The translations under genes and the position numbers were made by a program. From NCBI GenBank assembly GCA_016932415.1, contig JAFGCX010000012.1, positions 1 to 19,016 of the forward strand: a DNA stretch of 19,016 nucleotides, given 5' to 3'. The stretch is from Candidatus Krumholzibacteriota bacterium. GTDB taxonomy: Bacteria > Krumholzibacteriota > Krumholzibacteriia > Krumholzibacteriales > Krumholzibacteriaceae. Positions 1 to 7,473 of this stretch are shown here, piece by piece (the first letter of the stretch is position 1; each line of letters starts with the position of its first letter). The notes under the pieces are model-generated. The model was not told where the DNA came from. It did no database searches and saw only the letters and a program-made list of their open reading frames with translations.

Positions 1-2348
1 CAGCCAGGTACTCCACCATGATCGATAAATGAGTAAACTAATCCTTCCTTTGTAATGGATGAATTATTCAGTATTTCAACATCAGTACTCTCGTTGTTTA
101 AACGTGAAATTTCTAGATCTTTGATTTCAACCGGAGATGACAAAGTCCATGTGATTTTAATTGAACACCCCACTCTACTAATCGATGAGCTTTCTAAAAG
201 TGCAGCTACAATCTCTTCTGGAATAAGGAGGCAATATTCACTGCTATTTCCATGTCTATCAACAGCACAAAGCTTGTAGTATTGCCCATTTGTAGAAGAC
301 CATTCGTTGTCAAAGAAATATGATTGAACAGTAGAAGCAATTCGATTTTCAGAATTTGGCTCAAAACCATAGGAAGTCCCCCGGAATAATTCGTAATGAG
401 ACAGATCAGTTTCAGAATTAACATCCCAGGTGAGATTAAGCCCAGACGGATAAGATATTTGCTCTCCCTCAAAGCTTGTTGGTATGCTCGGAGGTAGGTT
501 ATCAACCGAATAACCACTATCAATTTGTGAAATGAAGAAGACACTAGGGACATCAGTGTGTGCAGTGACTACATAATCATTCCACTGGGCTCCGTATGCT
601 GTTGAGTCATTGTCTGTAGGTACAAGAAGACAATACTCAATGTCCTGTTTCGCTGAATGAAATCCTACGGATGCCCAATCACCAGGAGGAAACCCTAACG
701 CTGTCGCTTGCTCATAAGATAATGTAGGTTTATCTCTATTAAGTATTTCTTGTACATTCAGCGAAGACTTAAGAGTAATATTTGTATCATCTGACACATA
801 TTCACTAGATAACGCAGGTCCTATTCTCTTCCAAACATTGTACCCCGATATCGGATATTCATTTACATTTACCTGGTCATGGTCTGATCCTCTAAGATAG
901 ATTCTGAGAATCCCTCCTTCATCAGAGGGGTTATCATTGATTGATTCTATCGCTGGATCTACAATACCCCAGTATCCAGTAGCACCAAATTTTTGAATGT
1001 AAACATTTTCTTCAGTACTATAATCGATACTTGTATACCATGTCACATAAATACCATTGTCTTCTGTTGAAATTATTTTTGGATAATGAGCTCTTTCTTC
1101 TGTTCCGGAAATTGTTACACCATCAACAGCCCAGTATGGTTGTCCATCAGAATTGATTTTTTGAGTATACAGTGAATATATTCCGTCTCTTGAATCACGC
1201 CATACAACGATGCTATTCCCATCTCCATCATTAACGACTTGTGGGTCCTTTTGCTCTGCCACGTTGGTGCAAATGGGAATTCCATTAGTACTCCACAATG
1301 GAACACCTTGTCCATCGAACCTCTGCGCATAAATATCACCAGTTAAAGGGGCTTCTCTGGTATCACGCCAAACAACTACGACTCCATCATTTCCATCCAA
1401 GGCGATTACAGATTGATGCTGATTTGCTGTTATAGAACAACAGTCCACCTCCCAAAGTAATGTTCCAGCAGAATCTATTCTTGATGTATAAGTATCAAGA
1501 TCGCCCGTGACTCCGCCTCTGCTAGTTATGAATGCACCACCAGCTCCATCGGCAATTACCTTGTAATAATCTGAAGGCCATGAAAGTGGTATATAGAGAC
1601 CGTCCAGAGTCCACTGAATTTCACCATTTCCATTTACTTTTTGCCCATAAACAGCAGTTGTAGTTCTACTATCACTCCAAATAATAATCGCCCCACCATA
1701 ACCATCTGATACAATTTCGGGCTGGTTTACACGTGTTGCGACGGTGCATATTGGAATGCCATCTACTTCCCACTCTATATGACCATTAAAGCTTACTTTC
1801 TGAGCATAAATATGTCTTACCTCTGATCCTTCACGACGATCCCACCATGCTACTATTGCACCTCCACTGCCATCTTGAGTACAACTGAATCCAGAATCCA
1901 CATCTCCTTCGCTTGTACATATCGGTACACCATCAGATTGCCACTGAATTATTCCGTTTTTATCTATACGTTGAGCAAAAATATCCCAATGCCCGTTTCT
2001 ATAATCATTCCATACAATAATCGCTCCACCACTGTTATCATTGATTATTTGAGGATATCCTTGCCAGCCTTCCACGCTAGGACATATTGCAACTCCACCA
2101 TTTTGCCAATAAAAATTTCCCTCATGATCAATTCGCTGTGAATAAATATTTCCTACCCCGCTTCTTCCATCAGACCAGGCTAAATATGCTCCTCTAGCTC
2201 CATCGGCAACCAGAACTGGCATATCTTGCTGGCTTTCATCTTCAACTAAAAGGATTCCATAATCAATCCATCTAGCACTTGCTGATGAAACCAAGATTGA
2301 TAGGCAGAACAGAATTAAGGCACTATTCCAATAAGAGTTAATTTTCAT
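1..2348 (-). CDS. Exported propeller-repeat protein with fibronectin-like domains (3' end outside window)
   Basis: An uninterrupted minus-strand reading frame runs from an ATG at 2348 to the window edge, about 782 codons with no stop. The start is supported by a GGGGGAG ribosome site 3 nt upstream and a good promoter. Residues 1-26 form a signal peptide (short polar start, hydrophobic LILFCLSILV core, cleavage near SASA). Residues about 41-459 are eight tandem repeats of about 50 residues built on GGA-hhhhW-DxR, IYAQ-hhD and a G-x4-W-x3-G turn followed by IC, probably beta-propeller blades. Then come a domain with a GYNVWKR strand, a fibronectin-III-like segment (PPSIPTSF, LTWDVNSETDLSHYELFRG) and the start of another Ig-like domain cut by the edge. 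Proteins of this build in FCB bacteria usually end in a FlgD/type IX sorting domain, which would lie outside the window. A surface or secreted role is inferred; no enzyme motif is visible. Composition is AT-rich, unlike the genes right of 6100. Confidence 0.85.
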   Translation of the reverse strand, partial: MKINSYWNSALILFCLSILVSSASARWIDYGILLVEDESQQDMPVLVADGARGAYLAWSDGRSGVGNIYSQRIDHEGNFYWQNGGVAICPSVEGWQGYPQIINDNSGGAIIVWNDYRNGHWDIFAQRIDKNGIIQWQSDGVPICTSEGDVDSGFSCTQDGSGGAIVAWWDRREGSEVRHIYAQKVSFNGHIEWEVDGIPICTVATRVNQPEIVSDGYGGAIIIWSDSRTTTAVYGQKVNGNGEIQWTLDGLYIPLSWPSDYYKVIADGAGGAFITSRGGVTGDLDTYTSRIDSAGTLLWEVDCCSITANQHQSVIALDGNDGVVVVWRDTREAPLTGDIYAQRFDGQGVPLWSTNGIPICTNVAEQKDPQVVNDGDGNSIVVWRDSRDGIYSLYTQKINSDGQPYWAVDGVTISGTEERAHYPKIISTEDNGIYVTWYTSIDYSTEENVYIQKFGATGYWGIVDPAIESINDNPSDEGGILRIYLRGSDHDQVNVNEYPISGYNVWKRIGPALSSEYVSDDTNITLKSSLNVQEILNRDKPTLSYEQATALGFPPGDWASVGFHSAKQDIEYCLLVPTDNDSTAYGAQWNDYVVTAHTDVPSVFFISQIDSGYSVDNLPPSIPTSFEGEQISYPSGLNLTWDVNSETDLSHYELFRGTSYGFEPNSENRIASTVQSYFFDNEWSSTNGQYYKLCAVDRHGNSSEYCLLIPEEIVAALLESSSISRVGCSIKITWTLSSPVEIKDLEISRLNNESTDVEILNNSSITKEGLVYSFIDHGGVPG
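971..2228 (-). repeat. Eight tandem ~50-residue protein repeats within the exported propeller protein
   Basis: These are protein-level repeats with diverged DNA. The recurring pattern is (D/N)G-x-GGA-(hydrophobic)4-W-x-D-x-R, then (I/V)YAQ(R/K)hD, x-x-G-x-I-x-W and DG-h-P-IC. Copies 1, 2, 3, 4, 6 and 7 match well. Copy 5 lacks the W-x-D-x-R core and copy 8 is degenerate. Eight copies would suit an eight-bladed propeller, but the fold is inferred from the pattern only. Confidence 0.75.
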
Positions 2349-2379
2349 TGTCTCCCCCTAGTTAAACCGCGTGTTGCCC

Positions 2380-2408
2380 ATTGTATCAGAACCCAATCGC
2401 AGAATCAA
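2380..2408 (-). promoter_or_regulatory. Sigma70-type promoter for the propeller-repeat gene
   Basis: On the minus strand, TTGATT (2408-2403), a 17-nt spacer and TACAAT (2385-2380). The -10 box is preceded by TGA, giving an extended -10. The predicted transcript start is about 25 nt before the ATG at 2348, a normal leader length. Confidence 0.6.
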
Positions 2409-2584
2409 GTTAACCGTTAAAAATGTCCTATTTAGTAGTCATCTCGAAAGCATCATTTAAACGACTCATAAAGGGCATTATAAGGCTGTTCTAGGGCTTT
2501 GGGGAGAAACTTAGAGCTAAGATAAGGGTTAAAAAAATCGCAAATAACGGCAAATAAGGCGGTCGTTTTCAATAACTAGCCTGC

Positions 2585-2620
2585 TCCACCCCCTAGGGGC
2601 TAATCTGGGTCTGGCCCACC
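2585..2620. repeat. Dispersed 36-bp intergenic repeat, copy 1
   Basis: This matches 5747-5782 at 29 of 36 positions with no gap, in the same orientation. Invariant cores are TCCACCCCCT, then GGG, then AATCTGGG, followed by a C-rich end. Copy 1 contains the perfect palindrome CCCCTAGGGG, which copy 2 has lost. It lies about 40 bp after the stop codon of the 961-residue gene. Function is unknown. Confidence 0.6.
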
Positions 2621-2661
2621 CTTGCTTTACTCGAAGATCGATTGCAGATTCAGATTAACAA

Positions 2662-5547
2662 TTATCTCAGAAGAACCATTTTCTTCGATAGAGTCTCTTT
2701 CCCGGCTTTTAGTCTGTAAATATATATTCCTGAGCTAACAGAGCTGCCATTCAAATCCTTACCATTCCAATCGATTGAGTAAAAACCATTTTCCTGGGAA
2801 TCATTGACCAATGTCGCAATGTGTTTACCAGAAACATCAAATATCTGGAGCAGAACAGAGCATCTGCTCGGCAAAAAGTATTCAATCGTTGTTGTGGGAT
2901 TCAAAGGGTTGGGGAAATTTTGATATAACGTTGGTATATCTGTGTGTAGCGGCATATCAACATTATCCTCAGTTGTTGCACTCGCATATATACCAACAAT
3001 ACCACTCCCTGGAACTGAAAATGAAATAGAATTTAAAATGGTATCAAGAACGGTGTCGACAAATATGAATCTTGAATCATCGGAAAGCCAATATACATCA
3101 AGTTGATTCTCAGAAAATATGCCCGCTGCTAAAACATCTTCATTAGTGTATCGCATTTCGACTTCATAGCTGCCTAATTCCAATAGTGAATCTTCCATGA
3201 TAGCTGTGTAGTATAGATATCGACCTATTGGAACAGGACCATTATAGACCAGTGTATCTGGAACTATTTCGAAGTAGGTCGCTGACAAACTGATGGAATC
3301 TTCGTATGCTTCTTCCGAAATAAAACTAACAGAGAACATTCCATCCGGTGAATCCACAGTATATTCACCATTGACCAGTAACCCTGTCTCAGTTGCACAT
3401 GAATATACTGGATATAGATCACTTCCAGTTAATCCATTCTGGGTTGAAAGAAATGAACCGCAATTAGATTCTAAAGATACATGATAAGTTTTTAAGTTTT
3501 CATTCATCACCATTTCTAGCTCATCATTTTCACAAGCAGTATGGTTAATTCCATGAGATAGATAAGTAGCCGCAACTCTCTCAATTGGGATAATTGCAGA
3601 CCCCCAAATTGGAATTGTATACCATGGCATCGTAACATTATCAGGATCTACGTTAAACGCAAAGTCCCACAGGGACTTATCTTGATCACATGCAATCACC
3701 GTAACAAAATCCATTAGGCGCCCACCTGTTGCATGAGCCAAATCCATTGGGCTGTAATGTCCTTCTTTATTTTGTTCGGTTCTTAATGAAATGTAGCTAA
3801 TATCGTATACGGTTTTACCATGCGCTACAATATACAATCCACTAACGGATGGATCTTCAAGAAGAGTTGTCAATTCACCGATTGTTGGATCTTCAGCAAT
3901 TACGGTCTCCCACCCACGGTTCGAAAATAGTTCTTCAGCCTTCCAAAGCAAATCACCCATCATAAACGGATCCGTATTATTACTAGCATACCCTCTCACT
4001 AAAACTGCCTTGGGAGCAGGATTAGCAGCATTTGGCCACACGCTTACGGTTGCTGTCTGTTCATCTGAGCAACCTGTTTCATTTGTAATTTCAAGTCGAA
4101 CATCCCAACTAGCATCACAACCTGCAGGGTATGTATGCACAGGATTTTGAATTCTGCTTTTGTTACCATCACCAAAATCCCAATACCAAGATACGGGATC
4201 GCCTGTTGAAGTATCAAGAAATTGGACAACCGAGTTACCTGCTGGATTTTGTGAAACACTAAAATTTGCAATTAACTCTTGAAGAAACCAACATTCAAAC
4301 CAAAATGGGCCCCCTATAGAACCCACATAGCCGGAATAACCATTTTCTGACCAGCCATAAGCATACGCATGGCCACATGCATTTTGTTCAATATAAATAT
4401 CCTGATCGCAATCGTATAGATAAAATATTAATTGAGGTTCACAAATAACCTCTCCTCCCCAGGTGGTAGTCGCAATCCATGGTTTATAACATCTAGTTTG
4501 TTCAGAGTATGTACTCCAAACTACAGATAAAAAGTCTTCATTATGATTAGAAATGTCTAGACTTTGACAATGCTTATGAGAATGCGCAAACACCTCACTA
4601 TGGCAGGCTCCCACATCAATGAGCACGTCAATTTTATTCCCGTTTACAACAGCCCCTATTTTGTTTTCCATAGTAACGTATGAAACAGCCCAATTGCCAT
4701 TATCATCAATAGAAGCACATATATGGTTTTTTCGATTAAATGGAAATAAAGGCCCCGTGACATCTCTTCCATCAATTCCGTTGCTCACAACTACCGAATT
4801 AAGTCCAGTACTTGAAATAGCTCGTATTCTATTCAAGCTTGGTATATAAGCTCCCCTACTCTCTAACTCTCCCCATACTATTATATAATTACCGTTTCCG
4901 GATGCATCAACATCCATATCCCTAAAATAAATATTGGATCCATATTCCCTACTCGCGATCATTGTGGGACCCAATATTGATCCATCTGGTTCAATATATT
5001 TACATAGAAGGTCTATCGGTCCCTCAGTGACAATTCGTTCATAGACCATTATAGTATTTCCAATAGCATCGGTAGAATACCCATGTATATTATATCTCCC
5101 GTTGGGGACAATTGGTAAAGCAAAGGGTATTTCATCTGATACTGGCGATCCAAACTCATTATAGTATCTTATATATCTATTAAAGTCTTCTTCTTTAATA
5201 TAGACGACAATCACTATCCCAGCATCGTTGATGCCTACATAGCTTGGATAGGCATCACTAAAGGAAACATAGCCCGATGGGTAGGTTGAACCAGGGGAGT
5301 AGATAGAAATCAAACCTGTATAATTCTTACTTACCCCTCTCGCCATGAAGCCATTATCAGTTAATGAAAACAGCGGCTTCCTATAATTAGAATCATTATA
5401 GAAATGGCTCGAAATGGGACTGCAATCAGCATACAATTTTTGAGGTGATAGTAGTAACGTAAAAATAAATAATGCAATATGTACCATGCATAAAACACCA
5501 AAACGAGTTATTGGAGAGATATTATAACGATTCATCGTTAAAACCAT
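2662..5547 (-). CDS. Exported multidomain protein: PKD, caspase/CHAT-like domain, C-terminal sorting domain
   Basis: 961 residues. Residues about 15-40 are a signal peptide ending near LYA-DC. Residues 41-425 are beta-rich and not recognised, with many cysteines at 315-420. Residues about 426-503 are a PKD domain (WDFGDG at 456-461, HTYPAG at 471-476). Residues about 512-670 resemble a clan CD (caspase/CHAT/gingipain) core: strand KAVLVRGY, then GLYIVAHGK with H576, then DFVTVIAC with C620, the usual His-Gly and Cys positions at the ends of two core strands. Residues about 873-961 are a FlgD-like/type IX sorting domain (YQNFPNPLNPTTTIEY, then SSGIYIYRL and KKMVLL), which in FCB bacteria directs proteins to the cell surface. 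A secreted or surface peptidase is the inference; the domain could also be catalytically dead. The start may instead be the ATG at 5535; neither has a strong ribosome site. The gene is AT-rich and has its own promoter. Confidence 0.88.
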   Translation of the reverse strand: MVLTMNRYNISPITRFGVLCMVHIALFIFTLLLSPQKLYADCSPISSHFYNDSNYRKPLFSLTDNGFMARGVSKNYTGLISIYSPGSTYPSGYVSFSDAYPSYVGINDAGIVIVVYIKEEDFNRYIRYYNEFGSPVSDEIPFALPIVPNGRYNIHGYSTDAIGNTIMVYERIVTEGPIDLLCKYIEPDGSILGPTMIASREYGSNIYFRDMDVDASGNGNYIIVWGELESRGAYIPSLNRIRAISSTGLNSVVVSNGIDGRDVTGPLFPFNRKNHICASIDDNGNWAVSYVTMENKIGAVVNGNKIDVLIDVGACHSEVFAHSHKHCQSLDISNHNEDFLSVVWSTYSEQTRCYKPWIATTTWGGEVICEPQLIFYLYDCDQDIYIEQNACGHAYAYGWSENGYSGYVGSIGGPFWFECWFLQELIANFSVSQNPAGNSVVQFLDTSTGDPVSWYWDFGDGNKSRIQNPVHTYPAGCDASWDVRLEITNETGCSDEQTATVSVWPNAANPAPKAVLVRGYASNNTDPFMMGDLLWKAEELFSNRGWETVIAEDPTIGELTTLLEDPSVSGLYIVAHGKTVYDISYISLRTEQNKEGHYSPMDLAHATGGRLMDFVTVIACDQDKSLWDFAFNVDPDNVTMPWYTIPIWGSAIIPIERVAATYLSHGINHTACENDELEMVMNENLKTYHVSLESNCGSFLSTQNGLTGSDLYPVYSCATETGLLVNGEYTVDSPDGMFSVSFISEEAYEDSISLSATYFEIVPDTLVYNGPVPIGRYLYYTAIMEDSLLELGSYEVEMRYTNEDVLAAGIFSENQLDVYWLSDDSRFIFVDTVLDTILNSISFSVPGSGIVGIYASATTEDNVDMPLHTDIPTLYQNFPNPLNPTTTIEYFLPSRCSVLLQIFDVSGKHIATLVNDSQENGFYSIDWNGKDLNGSSVSSGIYIYRLKAGKETLSKKMVLLR

Positions 5548-5596
5548 CCTAGCGAAGGATTAATTAGTTTATACGCTTTAGGACTGAATACTGAGG

Positions 5597-5625
5597 AGCG
5601 TAGCAAAAGATATCGATTTTGTCAA
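5597..5625 (-). promoter_or_regulatory. Promoter with extended -10 for the caspase-like exported protein
   Basis: On the minus strand, a perfect TTGACA (5625-5620), a 17-nt spacer and TACGCT (5602-5597) preceded by TGC, which gives an extended -10. The predicted start lies about 40-55 nt upstream of the candidate ATGs at 5547 and 5535. Confidence 0.55.
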
Positions 5626-5746
5626 ATCGGCTAGATGTTTAAATATATGGAGAATTGTTCAGCACATTTAAATAAGGAAATTCCCTGAATCATATCTAAG
5701 CATTATCAGCTTTTGCAAGAGCTGTGAATTGATCATATATCTAGGA

Positions 5747-5782
5747 TCCACCCCCTTGGGCCGAATCTGGGCCTACCCCCCC
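5747..5782. repeat. Dispersed 36-bp intergenic repeat, copy 2
   Basis: The partner of 2585-2620, in the same orientation, with 29 of 36 positions identical. It lies 200 bp upstream of the caspase-like gene, so the two copies flank that gene as direct repeats about 3.16 kb apart. Confidence 0.6.
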
Positions 5783-5891
5783 TACATCACGCTCAATCTG
5801 CATGGTCAACCTTCACTAAAAAATTGATCCAGATTGCTTCCTAAATGGAGTAGCTAAGTAGAGGAACGAATTCAGTTGAAAGGACTTCTCT

Positions 5892-5912
5892 TGTTGACAT
5901 TATGTTGACATT
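5892..5912. repeat. Double 10-mer TGTTGACATT spaced by one base
   Basis: TGTTGACATT occurs at 5892-5901 and again at 5903-5912, a pitch of 11 bp (one helical turn), about 65 bp beyond the 3' end of tRNA-Pro. Each copy contains TTGACA, but no suitable -10 box follows on the plus strand. Protein-binding repeats, such as integrase arm-type sites, are possible but unproven. Confidence 0.45.
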
Positions 5913-5977
5913 TCTAAGGAGGAAAATCGGCCAACAAATCTTGGCTTGTGTAATTGCTTGTTTTATTAGAAGATATC

Positions 5978-6055
5978 TGGTCGGGGTGACTGGATTCGAA
6001 CCAGCGACTTCCTGCTCCCAAAGCAGGCGCGCTAACCGAACTGCGCTACACCCCG
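5978..6055 (-). tRNA. tRNA-Pro (anticodon TGG)
   Basis: 78 nt with CCA encoded. The acceptor stem pairs CGGGGTG with CACCCCG, the discriminator is A, and the C1:G72 pair is the one typical of bacterial tRNA-Pro. The D arm is GCGC/GCGC. The anticodon stem CCTGC/GCAGG encloses loop TTTGGGA, giving anticodon TGG. The T arm GCTGG/CCAGT encloses TTCGAAT. It lies 51 bp after the stop of the glycosyltransferase gene on the same strand. Its 3' end points into the AT-rich block to the left. Confidence 0.97.
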
Positions 6056-6068
6056 ACCCGAAGACAGG

Positions 6069-6095
6069 TCTATATATACAAAAAGCCGGGCTCAA
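6069..6095 (-). promoter_or_regulatory. Possible promoter for tRNA-Pro
   Basis: On the minus strand, TTGAGC (6095-6090), a short 15-nt spacer and TATAGA (6074-6069), ending 14 nt before the mature tRNA 5' end. The spacing is suboptimal. Read-through from the upstream glycosyltransferase gene is an alternative. Confidence 0.3.
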
Positions 6096-6106
6096 ATCAT
6101 AGCGAT

Positions 6107-7342
6107 TTATTTTTTCTTCGCCGCAGCGCTCACTTCTTCATAGAGACCGATGATCTGCTTGTAGTGCGCCGCCGGGCCGTAGAGATCTTCCGCCTTTTTC
6201 CTTCCCGCAGCCCCCATGCCGCGGCGCGCCTCCGGATCATCGATCATCCTGCCGAGGCACTCGCGCAGTTTCTCCGTGTCCCCCGCTGGAAAGAGAAGCC
6301 CGTTGACACCTTCCTCGACCATCTCCGGTATCCCCCCGATATCGGCAGCTACTACCGCCTTCCCGGCGGCAAGCGATTCCATCACCGAGAATGGAAGGTT
6401 CTCGTACCATCTCGACGGCACGACGACAAACTGCGACTCCTCGAGAAGGCGCCGAAGCTCGCTACCGGTGACAAAACCGAGGAATTCGACATCGGCGCCC
6501 TTTTCCTGGACATATCTCTTAAGCTCCCCGGAGAGCGGGCCCTCGCCGGCGATCTTGAGCTTTCCCTTTTTCAGGGAAGCGGCCGCGTCGATAAGCAGGT
6601 CGATCCCCTTTTCACGCGAAAGCCGCCCGAAATAGAGAAAATAATCTTTCTCCCTGCCCGTATCGAACGATTCCACGTCGACGAAATTCGGTATAGCTAT
6701 GATCTTTTCCCTGCTGATCTTTCCCTCGATCAGTTTCCCCATCAGGAACCGGCTCGGAGTGATGAACCTGTTTACTCTCGCCGGGACTCTCGACAGCCTG
6801 TCGTATAGGGTCGTCGCCATCGCGACGACGCTCGCCGGAAGACTCCCCTTCTTGCACCTGTGCGTCACGCAGTTGAGGTACCGCTTCGGGAGGCAGAGTT
6901 CGCATATCTCGTCCCCCCGGAGAAAGGTCGTGTTCGGGCAGACGAGGCGATAGTCGTGCAGCGTCCAGACGACCGGGATGTTTCTTCTTACGAGAGGCTG
7001 TATGATAGACGTCGTCAGGTGCCCGTGAATATTATGGAAATGGGCAAGATCTGGCCTTTTATCCTCGATCAGCTTCGTTATCTTCTCCCTCGCCTCCCTG
7101 CTGTAAACAGACCTGGAGACGACCCGAAGAGCCGCGGCGGGAGAGGAATCGGCAAGCAGGGATGGAAAATCGATCTCGCTGGTAAAATATTCCGAATATG
7201 GCGATTCGATGTTCTGCGGATGGCGCATGGCGAAATGGATCACCTCGTGTCCCTTTTCCTCGAGGAGCCTGGAGAGATTGAACATATACGTCGAATCGCC
7301 GCCCCTGTAATAGTGATATGTCTGGACCATCAGGATCCGCAT
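6107..7342 (-). CDS. GT4-family glycosyltransferase with cysteine cluster
   Basis: 411 residues from the ATG at 7342, chosen because GAGGGAG sits 7 nt upstream and MRILMVQTYHYYRGGDSTY is the usual GT-B beginning. A GTG 45 nt further upstream has no ribosome site. Family GT4 enzymes transfer a sugar from a nucleotide donor with retention, acting on the cytoplasmic side during glycan assembly. The N-terminal acceptor half carries GGDSTYM and HFHNIHGH. The C-terminal donor half carries LYFGRLSREKGIDLL, IAGEGPL and the E-x7-E pair E314/E322 (ENLPFSVME). Cysteines C135, C147, C150, C158 and C163, with a following HRCKKGS motif, mark a GT4 subgroup and could bind metal (inference). Donor and acceptor cannot be predicted. 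The gene is divergent from the beta-barrel gene and stops 51 bp before tRNA-Pro. Confidence 0.92.
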   Translation of the reverse strand: MRILMVQTYHYYRGGDSTYMFNLSRLLEEKGHEVIHFAMRHPQNIESPYSEYFTSEIDFPSLLADSSPAAALRVVSRSVYSREAREKITKLIEDKRPDLAHFHNIHGHLTTSIIQPLVRRNIPVVWTLHDYRLVCPNTTFLRGDEICELCLPKRYLNCVTHRCKKGSLPASVVAMATTLYDRLSRVPARVNRFITPSRFLMGKLIEGKISREKIIAIPNFVDVESFDTGREKDYFLYFGRLSREKGIDLLIDAAASLKKGKLKIAGEGPLSGELKRYVQEKGADVEFLGFVTGSELRRLLEESQFVVVPSRWYENLPFSVMESLAAGKAVVAADIGGIPEMVEEGVNGLLFPAGDTEKLRECLGRMIDDPEARRGMGAAGRKKAEDLYGPAAHYKQIIGLYEEVSAAAKKK

Positions 7343-7401
7343 CGACCGACTCCCTCGAAAAATTGCCGCCCCGCCGGGAAAACCCACGCCCGGGGTCTCT
7401 G

Positions 7402-7430
7402 AATCTACATCAATACGGCATTGATATCAA
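7402..7430 (-). promoter_or_regulatory. Promoter of the 6107-7342 glycosyltransferase with a palindrome in its spacer
   Basis: On the minus strand, TTGATA (7430-7425), a 17-nt spacer and TAGATT (7407-7402), with a predicted leader of about 50 nt. The inverted repeat ATCAAT-N5-ATTGAT occupies 7409-7425, almost exactly the spacer, where a bound regulator would block RNA polymerase. The promoter boxes are moderate; the operator role is inferred. Confidence 0.45.
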
Positions 7431-7473
7431 AGAAAATGAGCACCCGGAGCCGCCGGGGCGGCATATAAACAGC

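Larger units (their letters stand above)
2349..2661. other. AT-rich intergenic region between the two exported-protein genes
   Basis: No gene is visible. The stretch holds the promoter at 2380-2408, a near-perfect tandem 10-mer at 2540-2559 (GCAAATAACG then GCAAATAAGG), an A7 run at 2531-2537 that reads as T7 in the transcript direction, and one copy of the 36-bp dispersed repeat at 2585-2620. I found no convincing terminator hairpin for the 961-residue gene that ends at 2662. Confidence 0.6.
5548..5977. other. AT-rich intergenic region between the caspase-like gene and tRNA-Pro
   Basis: No convincing gene is visible; short frames here are shadows of the tRNA. The stretch contains the promoter at 5597-5625, copy 2 of the 36-bp repeat at 5747-5782 and a double 10-mer at 5892-5912. 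The 3' flank of tRNA-Pro shows no clear terminator hairpin and no second copy of the tRNA 3' end. Confidence 0.6.

Noticed and set aside
206-1339. Minus-strand short frames at 206-553 and 1115-1339 as separate genes or as signs of a broken gene
   Set aside because: They are out-of-phase shadows of one intact frame that runs from 2348 past position 1; translation shows no stop or frameshift.
2531-2560. T7 run with tandem TTATTTGC motifs downstream of the 961-residue gene as a terminator
   Set aside because: The repeats are direct, not inverted, so no hairpin precedes the T run.
6076-6100. Possible terminator between the glycosyltransferase and tRNA-Pro (AGCCCGGCT followed by T5)
   Set aside because: The stem would be only 3 bp with a 3-nt loop, too weak to call.
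5841-6102. Short open frames on both strands covering the tRNA-Pro region
   Set aside because: They overlap the complete tRNA-Pro gene, have no ribosome sites in the right place and no recognisable protein features.
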